64,000 nt of DNA from CAZNOG01 sp964574635 (GCA_964574635.1 CAZNOG010000004.1:124001-188000); one strand, 5' to 3'; positions 34,082 through 44,300 are shown, numbered from the stretch's first letter. The notes: generated from the sequence alone by a model not told the origin. Translations and numbers: made by a program.

Positions 34082-35716
34082 TCAGCCAGACAGGCTTTTC
34101 CCCAGCAGATGATAGGCCGCCACGCGCGCCGTAAACACGCAGCCCGAAAGAAAGGTTCCCTCCAAGGCGCCCTTGCCGTGCAGCCCGCCGCCACCGAACC
34201 CCGCGGCTTCACCCACGGCGTTCAGACCGGGAATCGGGCTCCCCGCTTCGTCCAACACCCGCCCCGATAAGTCGGTTTGCATTCCGCCCAAGGTTTTGCG
34301 CGAAAGGATAAACTCCCGAATGGCGATGTAGGGCGCATGCCTCGGGTCTTCGATTTTTTGAAACGCACAGGTTCGGATCCTGTCACCGGCGTATTTGCGC
34401 AAATGTCCGATCAGCCGGAGTTGGAGGTCGTTGTGGTATTTGGGGCCACGGCCGATTTCCTCATCGTATTTCCTCACCGCTTCCACCAAACGGGATTTGT
34501 CCACGTCGTCCGTACCCGTAAGCTCATTCATGGCCTCCACCAAAGATTCCAAATCGTCGGCCATTACGATGTCTGGGCAATTCGCCAACATGTCTTTCAC
34601 CAACGCGGTATTCCCGCGGAGCAAGGCGCGCGCGACCTGCACGTAGGACTTGTTCCGAAAACCCGCGTTGTATTCCGATCCGGAAATGGCGAACTCCTTT
34701 TGAAAAATACGGTGGTTCATCACCTGCCAAGAGTACTTTTTCTCTTGTTTGCATATCTCGTCCACCAGCCACGCGGTATCGAAGCCGGTCACCAAGGGAA
34801 CGGGGCCAATCCTTTCGCCCCTGAAACTCAACCACAAGGCCGATCTCGGCGGCACCAAACTCAAGCCGTCGTTCGCTCTCCGCGGTCTGGGATGGTGAAC
34901 GCCGGCGGCGTACGGCCAAGTGCGGCTGAGATCAGTCACCTTGCCGCCAATGTCGGTGACGGCTTTATGCATCGTCCCATCGGCGTACCGATGCGCGCCG
35001 TTCAGAATGATTTCCGGCGCTTCCCCCCTGGAGGCCGGCCAGTGCTTTTTCACCTGTTCGATGTCCCCGCCCAAACCGCCGGCAGCCACCACCACCGCCT
35101 CGGCTTCCACGCGAAATGGCCTCCCACTCGATTCTTCCCGCCCGGAGATGCCCACCACAGCGCCGGCGGCCGTTTCCAGCCTTTCCACGCGGTGGCCGAA
35201 CTTCACCACGAGGTTGTCCTTCGCTTTCGGATGTGTGAGCAGCCGGTACTTCATGCGTTCCGACAATTCAAAACCCGTCCCCCACACCATGTGAAACCTC
35301 GGCAATGAATTTCCCCTCTTGAAAATCCCCCGTTCCACCCACTGCACCACCGGAAAAAACCGAATGCCGTGGTCGCGCAGAAAATGGTACACGTGTTCCG
35401 TACTGCCGTACACGAAGGCTTCCGCCCATTTTTTCGGCAAGGCGTCCTCCGGACCGAATTCCGCCACCGAGCACCAATCGTCGAAAGCGATGTCGGCTCG
35501 GTCGCGGATCCCCCTCTTGCGCTGTACCGGCGAATCCGCGAAGAACATCCCTCCGAACGATTCCTTGGCCAATCCCCCGAAATTCTCCTCCTCGTCCCTG
35601 TCCAAAAGCAGCACCCTGCCGCCTCCGTTCAGCAGTTCGAGAGCCGCGGTCATTCCGGCCAAACCACCGCCCACCACGGCATAATCCGTTCGGTATTGCA
35701 TCGATTTCAAGCTCAT
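34082..35716 (-). CDS. FAD-dependent dehydrogenase, 3-ketosteroid-dehydrogenase/fumarate-reductase-like
   Basis: This 544-residue flavoprotein begins at the ATG 35714-35716 (MSLKS) or the next in-frame ATG (MQYRTDYAV, 35701). It opens with the dinucleotide-binding motif VVGGGLAGMTAALE, then LLLDRDEEENFGG. It has the FAD-proximal EAVVVAAGGLGGD and the C-terminal GEAAGFGGGGLHGKGALEGTFL, as in the COG3573-type FAD-binding dehydrogenases. The frame is open 109 codons further upstream but that part is not family-like. It lies 75 bases before the ThDP gene and probably forms an operon with it. The substrate is unknown; the family removes hydrogens from ring or 2-keto compounds. Confidence 0.82.
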   Translation of the reverse strand: MSLKSMQYRTDYAVVGGGLAGMTAALELLNGGGRVLLLDRDEEENFGGLAKESFGGMFFADSPVQRKRGIRDRADIAFDDWCSVAEFGPEDALPKKWAEAFVYGSTEHVYHFLRDHGIRFFPVVQWVERGIFKRGNSLPRFHMVWGTGFELSERMKYRLLTHPKAKDNLVVKFGHRVERLETAAGAVVGISGREESSGRPFRVEAEAVVVAAGGLGGDIEQVKKHWPASRGEAPEIILNGAHRYADGTMHKAVTDIGGKVTDLSRTWPYAAGVHHPRPRRANDGLSLVPPRSALWLSFRGERIGPVPLVTGFDTAWLVDEICKQEKKYSWQVMNHRIFQKEFAISGSEYNAGFRNKSYVQVARALLRGNTALVKDMLANCPDIVMADDLESLVEAMNELTGTDDVDKSRLVEAVRKYDEEIGRGPKYHNDLQLRLIGHLRKYAGDRIRTCAFQKIEDPRHAPYIAIREFILSRKTLGGMQTDLSGRVLDEAGSPIPGLNAVGEAAGFGGGGLHGKGALEGTFLSGCVFTARVAAYHLLGKSLSG

Positions 35717-36126
35717 ATGCGCAACTATCGGAGGCAATTTACGATTTTGTCCTTTCCCTCCGGTTTTTTGGGTGTCCCCCGGTGAAATCGCCTCAGTCGC
35801 TTCCGTTCTACTTACACCCGCGGCCCCCGTTCCTACCCCCGTTCTCAGCGAAAACGCCACCGGGTCGGTCTTCGGGCTGTATCTCACCCGCCTTCCGGGG
35901 CGGGCGAAGGATTGATGTCGGGCTTCTTCGTCGCCTACATCAATTCCACGCCCCCAACCCGTCATGCGGGTGAGGATGCCGCCCTGCGCCCTTACACGTC
36001 CCAAACGACTTGGCAACGGACATTTTCCTTGTGCTCGGTTCATTTCCGTGTGGGAAAATTATCCTCCCCCCGATCGGGAATAATTCTTTTGTATAGTACA
36101 TTGGCTCATTCAAACCCCTTCCGAAC
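35717..36126. other. Divergent intergenic region
   Basis: The GC-rich gap between the FAD dehydrogenase and the alpha-2-macroglobulin gene has open frames on both strands but no recognisable gene. TACATTGG near 36096 is a weak -7 candidate for the plus-strand gene. Confidence 0.4.
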
Positions 36127-39100
36127 ATGAAGTCAATTTCCCGTATCGCCAAATCAGCGCTTTTCCTCGCAATTTTAATCCTTGCCTTTTCTTGTGATGA
36201 TTCGGGAAAAGACAAGGTCATAAAAATCGACCCGGAATACGGCCGGTACATTTCGGGCGTAACGATGGGAGTACTCAGCATCCATTCAAACGTGGTCATT
36301 CGCTTCGTCAATCCCGTGCCCAAACCCTCGGAAATCGGCACGGCCGTTCCGCCCGAATTTTTGGTCTTCCGCCCTCACATTCCCGGCACGGCCATCTGGA
36401 AAGACGCGCACACCCTCGAGTTCATCCCCGAAGGCAATTTGGAACCGGGAAAGCGTTACACCGCCAAACTGGCGCTTTCAAAATTGATGGAAGTCGAGAA
36501 GGGATTCGAAGATTTCCGCTTTCAATTTCAAACCATGTTTCAGGACGTGTCCCTTATCCGCGAAGGCATGGAAGCCCGCAAGCAGGATTTGTCCCTCGTC
36601 GATCTCAAATTGTTGATTCACACTTCCGACGTCATGGACATCGACGATCTGCAAAAATCCATCCACGTGAGCATGGACGGCGAATCCTACGAAACCGTTC
36701 TCACCCCCGTTGAAGAGCGTTCTATTTTGCTCACCATCCACGACCTGCCCCGCCGAGACGAACAGGGAACCGTCCACGTCGAAATCGAACCGAAACTCTT
36801 GGGTCTCGAAAGCAAAAAGTCGTACGAGTTCACCATCCCCACGCTAAGTGAATTCGAACTTCTCGATGCTTCCGTTTCCGCAAAATCCGGAAACAAAGTC
36901 GTCGTCGAGTTTTCCGACCCATTGCAAGAACAGGATTTGCGCGGGCTGATCACCTTGGAAGACGTAGACGACCTCCGCTTCGTGCAGCGCAACAACACGG
37001 TGGAAATCCACTTGCAGAACGCGCCCATCGGCGATAAACTCCTGACCGTTCACCCGGGCGTGGCGAATTCGGCGGGACGGCAATTCGGAAAAACCCAGTC
37101 CCGGACGATCAGTTTCAAGTCGTACGACCCCAGAGTGAGCATTCCGAACGGAAAGACCATCCTGCCCGATGGCGACAACGGACTGATCTTCGCCTTCGAT
37201 GCGGTGTCGCTCAACGCGGTGGACGTGTATATCACCAAGATTTTCTCCGACAACGTATTGCAATACTTCCAGGACAATGATCTAGGCAATGGTTACTACT
37301 TGCACAAACTCGGTCGGAACATTTTCAGAAAGCACGTAGAGCTGCGCACCATGGGCGGAAAAAACCTCTCGAAATGGAACAGGTTTTACATCGATCTCGC
37401 CGACATTCTCACACCCGACAAAGGCGCTTTTTACGAAGTTGAGATTCGCTACCGCAGGGAGTACGCCATTTTGCCTTGCACCGAAACCGAAGATTCGAAT
37501 GACGACCCGGCCTTATCGCACCTCGGAAGCGAAGGGTGGATATCCGAGGACTCCTACCTTAACGACGATTATTACGCCAACTACCGATACGACTGGGAGA
37601 ATCAGGAAGACCCTTGCCACCCCGCGTATTATTCGCCTTACCGAACCTCGTCGTCCAAAATCGTCATGTCCACCCGCATGGGATTGCTCGCGAAGCGGGG
37701 AGAGGACCAAATGATCCACGTGGCGGTAAACGACATCCAAACCGCCGCGCCCATGCCGGGAATCGCGGTGGAAGTCTTCGACTTTCAGCAGCAATCCATC
37801 GCCAAGGGAACCACCGACGTGCACGGCATGGTGACGCTGAAATGCACACGCACGCCCTTCGTGGTATCCGCCACCTCGCCGGGCGACAAGTCGTACTTGA
37901 AGGTACAGGAAGGCAAGGCATTGTCTTTGTCCAATTTCGAAGTGCAGGGCGCTTCCGTCAAAGGCGGCATAAAGGGATTCATATACGCGGAGCGCGACGT
38001 ATGGCGCCCGGGCGATTCCCTGTACCTGAATTTCATCCTGGAAGACCAAGCTTCTCTATTGCCCGAATCCCACCCGGTTCAGATGAAAATTTTCGACCCT
38101 CGCGACCGGCTCATCTCCACCACGGTGCACACGTCTCCCACCGGCAATTTCTACGATTTTAGGACGGCCACCGCGGCGGAGGCACCCACGGGCCGATACC
38201 GGGCCGAAGTATCCGTCGGCAACCGCACCTTTCAAAAAAACCTGAGCATCGAAACGGTAAAACCCAACCGCTTGAAGGTGGAACTCGACTTCAAAGAGGA
38301 AGTGCTGAAGGGACAAACCATCGCGGGTACGCTCAGCGCCCAATGGCTGCACGGTGCCCCGGCCCCCAACCTCGAGGCGGACGTCACCATGGGGCTTTGG
38401 GCAGGCACCACCACTTTCGACGGGTACGAGGATTACAGTTTCGACAACGCTTTTCGGGTGGTGAGAGACTACTCGGTCAACGAAATCTTCGAAGGCACGC
38501 TCGACCGGCAAGGAAACGCGACGTTTTCGGTGGATATGAAGGACAAAACCGGCTCGGCGCCCGGAATGTTGAAGGCTTTTTTCGAAGCCAAAGTGTACGA
38601 ACCGGGCGGTGGATTCAGCATCAGAAACAAAACCTTGACCTATTCCCCGTACGACCGATATGCGGGAATCGCCATCCCCGAAGGCAGCGGCTGGGGCGGG
38701 TCATTGGCAACGGGACAAAAGCACGCTTCCAAAGTCGTATCCCTCGATTCGGACGGCCAACCCACAAAAACCCAAAAACTGGAGGTGGAGCTCTACAAAA
38801 TAGACTGGAGTTGGTGGTACGACCGATACAATGGCACAACGCTCAATTACCTGAACAACACCTCGGTGCGCAAGGTGAAATCCGAAACGGTGCAGCTGGA
38901 CCGTGGGAAAGGCGTGTGGAACATCACGCTTTCGGACGGAGATTGGGGGCGCTACCTCGCTGTGGTCACCGACCCGGAAAGCGGGCATTCCGCGGCTGAA
39001 TTCGCGTACTTCGACTGGCCCTACCAACAACGGGCGCAAAGGGGCGGCCCGGCTTCAACCATTTTGGAACTTTACTCCGACAAGGAAACCTACCGTCCGG

Positions 39101-41664
39101 GCGACAAAGCCACCGTTTCTTTCCTCTCCCCCGAGAATGGGCGCGCCTTGGTGAGCATCGAAAACGGCACCCGAGTGCTCAAATCTTTTTGGATGAAAAC
39201 CTCCGCGGGAAAAACCGAGGTGGAAATCGACGTGGAGGAAGGAATGGCGCCCAACGTGTACGCGCACATCACCATTCTTCAACCCCACGACCAGACCCTC
39301 AACGACCGCCCCATGCGCATGTACGGCATTTTGCCCTTAATCGTGGACAATCCTGCCACGCGTCTGGAACCGGTGATCGACGCGCCGGACGTGTTGCGCC
39401 CGGGAGAGAAATTTACCGTGGAAATATCCGAACGCGAAGGTCGTCCGCTCACCTACACGCTGGCGATGGTGGATGACGGGCTGCTCGATCTCACGGCGTT
39501 CAAAACCCCCGATCCGCACGGCCACTTTTACGCCCCGGAAGCGCTTGGCGTACGCACTTGGGATTTTTACGACGAAGTGCTCGGCGCGCTTGACGTGGGA
39601 CGGTCGGAAGTGCTGCGCATCGGTGGCGACGAAGCCGGCCGAGGGGCGGGCACACAGAAGGCGCGTCGATTCGACCCGGTCGTGCACCACATCGGCCCGG
39701 TCACCCTCGACAAAAACGGAACGAACAAGCACGAAATCACCATGCCCAACTATGTGGGCTCCGTGCGGCTCATGGTGGTCGCGGCACACGAAAGGGCTTA
39801 CGGAAATGCCGAGTTGACCCGTCAGGTGAAAAGCCCGCTGATGGTGCTGGCGGGCTTGCCCCGCGTCATCGGTCCGGGCGAAACGATCGAGCTGCCGGTA
39901 AACGTCTTCTCCATGGAACCCGACGTGAAATCCGCCGACATCCGCGTGACCGCCAACGACCTGTTTTCCCTGCCCGACGGCAATACCGCCACCGTGAAAT
40001 TCGACGGGGAAACGAACAAAACGGTGTACTTCGAAATGAAAGTCAAGGAGACGTTGGGAGTGGGCAAAATCAAAGTGGAAGCCAGGAGCGGAAACCACAG
40101 GTCGAGCAACGAAGTTGAGATTCAAGTAAGGCCGCCCAACCCGCTGTACACCAAAGTGGAATCTCACGTAATCGCGCCGGGTGAAACGTGGGAGGGCGAC
40201 ATCGAGTATTTCGGAATTGAAGGTACCAACGAGGCGAGGGTCGAGCTGTCGGATTTGCCGCCGATCAACTTGGAAGCCAAACTCAACTATCTGATCAACT
40301 ATCCCCACGGCTGCGTCGAGCAAATCGTGTCTTCGGCTTTTACGCAACTGGTCACGGATCAACTGGTGACGCTCACCGCCGAAAGAAAAGCCCAACTCGA
40401 AGACAACGTGAGGTACACCCTGAAACGACTTCCCGCTTTCCAATTGGGTTCGGGCGGCCTCACCTACTGGCCGGGGTCTTCTCGCGCCCACGACTGGGGC
40501 ACCTCCTACGCCGGGCATTTTGCACTCTTGGCCGAATCGGAAGGCTACCAACTCCCTCCCGGATTCAAATCGAGGTGGTTTCAATACCAGCGATCGGCCG
40601 TCCGCAATTGGCTTTCTTCCCGGGATAATACGCAGGGATATTCCCAGCGCAGTCAGGCGTACCGACTTTACACCATGGCGCTGTACGGCAACGCCGAGAT
40701 GTCGGGCATGAACCATTTGGCCAACGTGAAAGACCTCGATATCACGGCGCGGTACATCCTCGCACTCGCATACGCCGAAGCGGGGTTGAAATCGGCGGCC
40801 GTGAACCTGATCGAAAATCGGTCGAGGCAAATACCCGAATACACGGAACTCTCCTACACCTTTGGAAGCCACATTCGCGACGACGGTTTCGTATTGCTGG
40901 CGCTTCATGCCGTGGGCTTCGAGGAAGACGCCGCGGAAGTGGCCCAACGACTGGCCACCGCACTCGGGAAGTCCAATCACTACGGTACTCAAACCACCGC
41001 CTTCTCCATCTTTGCTCTGGCCAAATACCTCGACGGAGAACAAGACGGCGGCATCCGGGCGTCCTTCACCACGGGCGGCCGATCCCAACAAATCGAGACG
41101 GCCATGCCCTTGGTGCAATTGGATCCCGGCGGAGCTGCAAATCAAACCACCTTCTCGGTCACCAATCAATCGGAGGCCCGTCTCTACGGTCGGCTCATCG
41201 TGTCGGGACGCCCTCTGGCCGGCGCCGAGCAGCGCAGGAGCAACAATCTTTCCGTCGAAGTGTACTACGTCGACAACAATTACGATCCAGTGGACGTGAC
41301 GCGCCTGCCTCTCGGCACGGATTTCATCGCCGTGGTGTTCGTCAGGAATCCGGGCACCCGAGGCGATCTGAAAAACCTCGCGCTGACACAGATCTTCCCG
41401 TCCGGTTGGGAGATTCTCAACCCCAGGCTGTCCATCCCCAACGAGGGCCCCACGGACATCGAGTACCAAGACGTCCGCGACGACCGCGTGTACAGCTATT
41501 TCGACATGAACGAATCCGACGTCCTGGAATTAAACGTGCGCCTGAACGCCGCCTACCCCGGGCGCTTCTACCTTCCCGCGGTATCGTGCGAAGCCATGTA
41601 CGACGGGCGGGTATCGGCGGTGGTGCCCGGCCAGTGGGTCGAAGTGTACGGCAGCGACAAGTGA
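36127..41664 (+). CDS. Alpha-2-macroglobulin family lipoprotein
   Basis: This 1845-residue envelope protease trap has a lipoprotein signal (SALFLAILILAFSCDDSG) and a series of beta-sandwich MG domains. The bait-region neighbourhood follows, then the thioester domain with GCVEQ at about residue 1395 (Cys and Gln form the internal thioester). The C-terminal helical thioester-domain barrel and receptor-type domain end the protein. This matches the bacterial A2M (YfhM) type and is intact. The next gene encodes PBP1C, the usual partner: both are thought to protect the periplasm or repair the wall after attack. The length is near that of the larger Bacteroidota members. Copy i of the dispersed repeat lies within the coding sequence at 38749-38779. 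Confidence 0.93.
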   Translation: MKSISRIAKSALFLAILILAFSCDDSGKDKVIKIDPEYGRYISGVTMGVLSIHSNVVIRFVNPVPKPSEIGTAVPPEFLVFRPHIPGTAIWKDAHTLEFIPEGNLEPGKRYTAKLALSKLMEVEKGFEDFRFQFQTMFQDVSLIREGMEARKQDLSLVDLKLLIHTSDVMDIDDLQKSIHVSMDGESYETVLTPVEERSILLTIHDLPRRDEQGTVHVEIEPKLLGLESKKSYEFTIPTLSEFELLDASVSAKSGNKVVVEFSDPLQEQDLRGLITLEDVDDLRFVQRNNTVEIHLQNAPIGDKLLTVHPGVANSAGRQFGKTQSRTISFKSYDPRVSIPNGKTILPDGDNGLIFAFDAVSLNAVDVYITKIFSDNVLQYFQDNDLGNGYYLHKLGRNIFRKHVELRTMGGKNLSKWNRFYIDLADILTPDKGAFYEVEIRYRREYAILPCTETEDSNDDPALSHLGSEGWISEDSYLNDDYYANYRYDWENQEDPCHPAYYSPYRTSSSKIVMSTRMGLLAKRGEDQMIHVAVNDIQTAAPMPGIAVEVFDFQQQSIAKGTTDVHGMVTLKCTRTPFVVSATSPGDKSYLKVQEGKALSLSNFEVQGASVKGGIKGFIYAERDVWRPGDSLYLNFILEDQASLLPESHPVQMKIFDPRDRLISTTVHTSPTGNFYDFRTATAAEAPTGRYRAEVSVGNRTFQKNLSIETVKPNRLKVELDFKEEVLKGQTIAGTLSAQWLHGAPAPNLEADVTMGLWAGTTTFDGYEDYSFDNAFRVVRDYSVNEIFEGTLDRQGNATFSVDMKDKTGSAPGMLKAFFEAKVYEPGGGFSIRNKTLTYSPYDRYAGIAIPEGSGWGGSLATGQKHASKVVSLDSDGQPTKTQKLEVELYKIDWSWWYDRYNGTTLNYLNNTSVRKVKSETVQLDRGKGVWNITLSDGDWGRYLAVVTDPESGHSAAEFAYFDWPYQQRAQRGGPASTILELYSDKETYRPGDKATVSFLSPENGRALVSIENGTRVLKSFWMKTSAGKTEVEIDVEEGMAPNVYAHITILQPHDQTLNDRPMRMYGILPLIVDNPATRLEPVIDAPDVLRPGEKFTVEISEREGRPLTYTLAMVDDGLLDLTAFKTPDPHGHFYAPEALGVRTWDFYDEVLGALDVGRSEVLRIGGDEAGRGAGTQKARRFDPVVHHIGPVTLDKNGTNKHEITMPNYVGSVRLMVVAAHERAYGNAELTRQVKSPLMVLAGLPRVIGPGETIELPVNVFSMEPDVKSADIRVTANDLFSLPDGNTATVKFDGETNKTVYFEMKVKETLGVGKIKVEARSGNHRSSNEVEIQVRPPNPLYTKVESHVIAPGETWEGDIEYFGIEGTNEARVELSDLPPINLEAKLNYLINYPHGCVEQIVSSAFTQLVTDQLVTLTAERKAQLEDNVRYTLKRLPAFQLGSGGLTYWPGSSRAHDWGTSYAGHFALLAESEGYQLPPGFKSRWFQYQRSAVRNWLSSRDNTQGYSQRSQAYRLYTMALYGNAEMSGMNHLANVKDLDITARYILALAYAEAGLKSAAVNLIENRSRQIPEYTELSYTFGSHIRDDGFVLLALHAVGFEEDAAEVAQRLATALGKSNHYGTQTTAFSIFALAKYLDGEQDGGIRASFTTGGRSQQIETAMPLVQLDPGGAANQTTFSVTNQSEARLYGRLIVSGRPLAGAEQRRSNNLSVEVYYVDNNYDPVDVTRLPLGTDFIAVVFVRNPGTRGDLKNLALTQIFPSGWEILNPRLSIPNEGPTDIEYQDVRDDRVYSYFDMNESDVLELNVRLNAAYPGRFYLPAVSCEAMYDGRVSAVVPGQWVEVYGSDK

Positions 41665-41683
41665 TCGGGGATAAACGCGAAGA

Positions 41684-41704
41684 GGTTTTGGGTTTTTGTG
41701 GATG
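41684..41704 (+). repeat. Dispersed GGGTTTTTGTGGATG repeat, copy e
   Basis: GGTTTTGGGTTTTTGTGGAT, with one difference from the core, starts 20 bases after the alpha-2-macroglobulin stop codon. It is preceded by AACGCGAAGA, as for copy c. Confidence 0.6.
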
Positions 41705-41818
41705 TATGTCCTACTTGACATTGCCGAGCGGTAGCGGGTCTACCTTGTGGTCGAAATCCCCGCGTATTTCCCTCGCGATGATGCCGGCTACTCGCCCGAT
41801 CGTTTCACCATACCGAAT

Positions 41819-44158
41819 ATGAAAAAGCCAAGCAAAAAACGAATCGCGATTGTGCTCTCCGTCTTCGGCGTGCTCTTCGTTTTGTGGTTTTTCAGTCTGC
41901 CCCGCACGTTGTTTTCACCCGAGTACAGCACCGTGTTACTCGATCGGGAAGGAAAACTATTGGGCGCGCGCATCGCGCGAGACGGACAATGGCGCTTTCC
42001 GCCCGGCGATTCCGTTCCCGTGAAGTTCGAAAAATGCCTGCTGATCTATGAAGATCGGGCTTTTCATCGTCACCCCGGCGTGAGACTCACTTCCATCTTC
42101 CGCGCCCTCGTCCAAAACGTGGAAGAAGGTCGGATCGTGAGCGGCGCGAGCACGATCACCATGCAGCTCATGCGCATGGCGGGCAATCACACCTCGCGCA
42201 CCCCCGCCGTGAAATTCTTCGAAATCGTTCAAGCCACCCGCGCCGAATGGCGGTACTCAAAGGACGAAATCTTGCTGCTTTACGCTTCCCACGCTCCTTT
42301 CGGCGGAAACGTCGTCGGATTGGAAGCCGCGTCGTGGCGGTACTTCCTCAAGCCTTCCCACGCCCTGACCTGGGCGGAAAACGCCGCTCTGGCCGTGCTC
42401 CCCAACGCACCGGGCTTGATTTACCCCGGCAGAAATCCCGAAGCGTTCAAGCGCAAGAGGGATCAGCTGCTCGGAGAGCTCCTGCGGGAGGGAATCATCG
42501 ACGAAGAAACGTATCGGCTGTCCCTGCTCGAAGACTTGCCCGGCCTTCCCTTCGCGCTCCCACAACTCGCCTACCACCTCACCTCCTCCGTGAAGCCCGG
42601 CGCCACCTACCGGACCACCGTCGACAAAAGGCTTCAAATGCGGGTGAACGACGCCGTGGAAAGCCGGCTCACGGGACTGCGGAGAAACCGGGTGGACAAC
42701 GCCGCAGTGCTGGTGGCCGACAACCGAACGGGGGAAATTCTCGCCTACGTGGGCAACGGAAGCATCACGGGAAAGGACGACGGCAGCGCCAACGACATGA
42801 TCACCACGCCCCGCAGTTCCGGATCCATCCTCAAACCGTTTTTGTACGCGGCGATGATGCGCGAGGGCATGTTCACCCCGAAAACCTTGGTGGCCGACGT
42901 GCCCACGCAGTACGCGGGATTCGCACCCCGCAATTTCAATTTTGCTTACGCCGGAGCCGTACCCGCGGACGAAGTCCTCGCCCAATCGCTCAACGTGCCG
43001 TCGGTGCGTATGCTCAAACAGTACGGTATCGAACCCTTCGCCGATGATTTGAAGAATTTCGGTTTCACCACGCTCTGGAGGTCGCCGGAAGATTACGGAC
43101 TCAGCTTGATTCTCGGCGGTGCGGAAGTCACTTTGTTCGACCTGGTCAAAGCCTACCGATCCATCGCCTTGGCGGCAGAACCGGAACCCGGCGTCCCGGA
43201 CGTCCCGCCCTTGTCGGTGCTGTATACCGCAAACGACGGGGCACGCGAGCCACACACCCTGGACGCCGGCGTGGCTTGGGCAACTTTGGAAGCCATGGCG
43301 AAAGTGACGCGTCCAAATGAACTGGCGGGTTGGCAAGCTTTCGGGAGTTCGAGGAAGGTCGCGTGGAAAACCGGCACCAGCCACGGATTTCGCGATGCGT
43401 GGGCAGTCGGAGTCACCCCCGGGCACACCATCGCCGTTTGGGTGGGAAATGCCGGCGGCGAAGGCCGTCCCGGCATGACCGGATTGCAAGCCGCCGGTCC
43501 CTTGTTGTTTGACGTGGTAGAGTACTTGCCCCATTCCGGTTGGTTTGAAATGCCCGAGTACGCCGTGGTAGAAACTCCCGTTTGCGTTCACAGCGGAATG
43601 CGGGCATCCCGGCGATGCAGCGACGTGAGGAAAGACTTCATCCCGGCGGTCACCACCGGTACTCCGGCGTGCGATTATTGCCGCACCATGCATTTCGATC
43701 GAACCGGCCGGTATCGGGTCAACGCCCAATGCTACCCCAAGGAGGACATCGTTTCTCGGGGCGTGTTTCAACTTCCGGCGCTGCAAGCTTGGTTTTACAG
43801 GGACTACGTGCCCGGATACGTTTCGCGCTTCCGGTGGTACGAGGGGTGCGAGAGCGGGGAGCACCGACCCGCCATGCAGTTGATTTACCCCTTGGACCCC
43901 AGCCGTGTATTCCTGCCCCGGGAGGTAGACGGCCTCCGCGAAAAAATGGTGCTCCGCGCGGCCCACCTCGATCCCGGGGCCCGCATATATTGGCATCTCG
44001 ACGATCGGTATCTGGGTGAAACCACGAATGGAATGCACTACATGGAAATCGATTTGTCGCCCGGTTCCCACGTTCTCACCATGGTCGACGATGGTGGTGA
44101 GCGGCTGACGTCGACTTTGAAAGTCGAAGGCGTTCAGATCATTTACCGATTGCCGTGA
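41819..44158 (+). CDS. pbpC: Penicillin-binding protein 1C
   Basis: This bifunctional peptidoglycan synthase has 779 residues from the ATG 41819 (MKKPSKKRI). An N-terminal membrane anchor (IAIVLSVFGVLFVLWFF) is followed by the GT51 transglycosylase domain with the catalytic Glu in YEDRAFHRHPG and the downstream GASTITMQLMRM. The transpeptidase has the SxxK in PRSSGSILKPFLYA (about residue 333) and KTGTSHGFRDAW (about 517). The last 100 or so residues form the PBP1C C-terminal beta domain with paired cysteines (CDYC). It is downstream of the alpha-2-macroglobulin gene, as in the conserved yfhM-pbpC pair. The acceptor is lipid II in the periplasm. Confidence 0.95.
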   Translation: MKKPSKKRIAIVLSVFGVLFVLWFFSLPRTLFSPEYSTVLLDREGKLLGARIARDGQWRFPPGDSVPVKFEKCLLIYEDRAFHRHPGVRLTSIFRALVQNVEEGRIVSGASTITMQLMRMAGNHTSRTPAVKFFEIVQATRAEWRYSKDEILLLYASHAPFGGNVVGLEAASWRYFLKPSHALTWAENAALAVLPNAPGLIYPGRNPEAFKRKRDQLLGELLREGIIDEETYRLSLLEDLPGLPFALPQLAYHLTSSVKPGATYRTTVDKRLQMRVNDAVESRLTGLRRNRVDNAAVLVADNRTGEILAYVGNGSITGKDDGSANDMITTPRSSGSILKPFLYAAMMREGMFTPKTLVADVPTQYAGFAPRNFNFAYAGAVPADEVLAQSLNVPSVRMLKQYGIEPFADDLKNFGFTTLWRSPEDYGLSLILGGAEVTLFDLVKAYRSIALAAEPEPGVPDVPPLSVLYTANDGAREPHTLDAGVAWATLEAMAKVTRPNELAGWQAFGSSRKVAWKTGTSHGFRDAWAVGVTPGHTIAVWVGNAGGEGRPGMTGLQAAGPLLFDVVEYLPHSGWFEMPEYAVVETPVCVHSGMRASRRCSDVRKDFIPAVTTGTPACDYCRTMHFDRTGRYRVNAQCYPKEDIVSRGVFQLPALQAWFYRDYVPGYVSRFRWYEGCESGEHRPAMQLIYPLDPSRVFLPREVDGLREKMVLRAAHLDPGARIYWHLDDRYLGETTNGMHYMEIDLSPGSHVLTMVDDGGERLTSTLKVEGVQIIYRLP

Positions 44159-44176
44159 AATCGCCACCGGATACTT

Positions 44177-44206
44177 TTTGTTCTTGGGAGAATGTACTTA
44201 TCTTTG
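44177..44206 (+). promoter_or_regulatory. Promoter of tRNA-Met
   Basis: TTTG at 44177-44180 and TATCTTTG at 44199-44206 are separated by 18 bases, a textbook Bacteroidota promoter, 14 bases before the tRNA. Confidence 0.8.
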
Positions 44207-44220
44207 CCGCCGCTTAATTC

Positions 44221-44297
44221 GGCGAGATAGCTCAGATGGTTAGAGCGCATGATTCATACTCATGAGGTCCCGAGTTCGACCCTCGGTCTCGCTACCA
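44221..44297 (+). tRNA. tRNA-Met (CAT anticodon)
   Basis: The cloverleaf is complete: acceptor GGCGAGA/TCTCGCT, D arm with AGCTCAGATGGTTAGAGC, anticodon arm CATGA-TTCATAC-TCATG with CAT, T arm CCGAG-TTCGACC-CTCGG, and an encoded CCA end. CAT could also be tRNA-Ile2 (lysidine-modified), but the sequence resembles elongator tRNA-Met. It is not an initiator type, because the usual C1-A72 mismatch is absent. Confidence 0.93.
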
Positions 44298-44300
44298 AAG

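Noticed and set aside
39337..41469. A 710-codon minus-strand open frame opposite the alpha-2-macroglobulin gene
   Set aside because: It is a shadow of GC-rich coding DNA. The plus-strand protein has family motifs, the minus frame has a Val/Arg/His-rich composition and no domains.
42257..44167. A 636-codon minus-strand open frame opposite pbpC
   Set aside because: No recognisable domains; entirely covered by the well-supported PBP1C gene.
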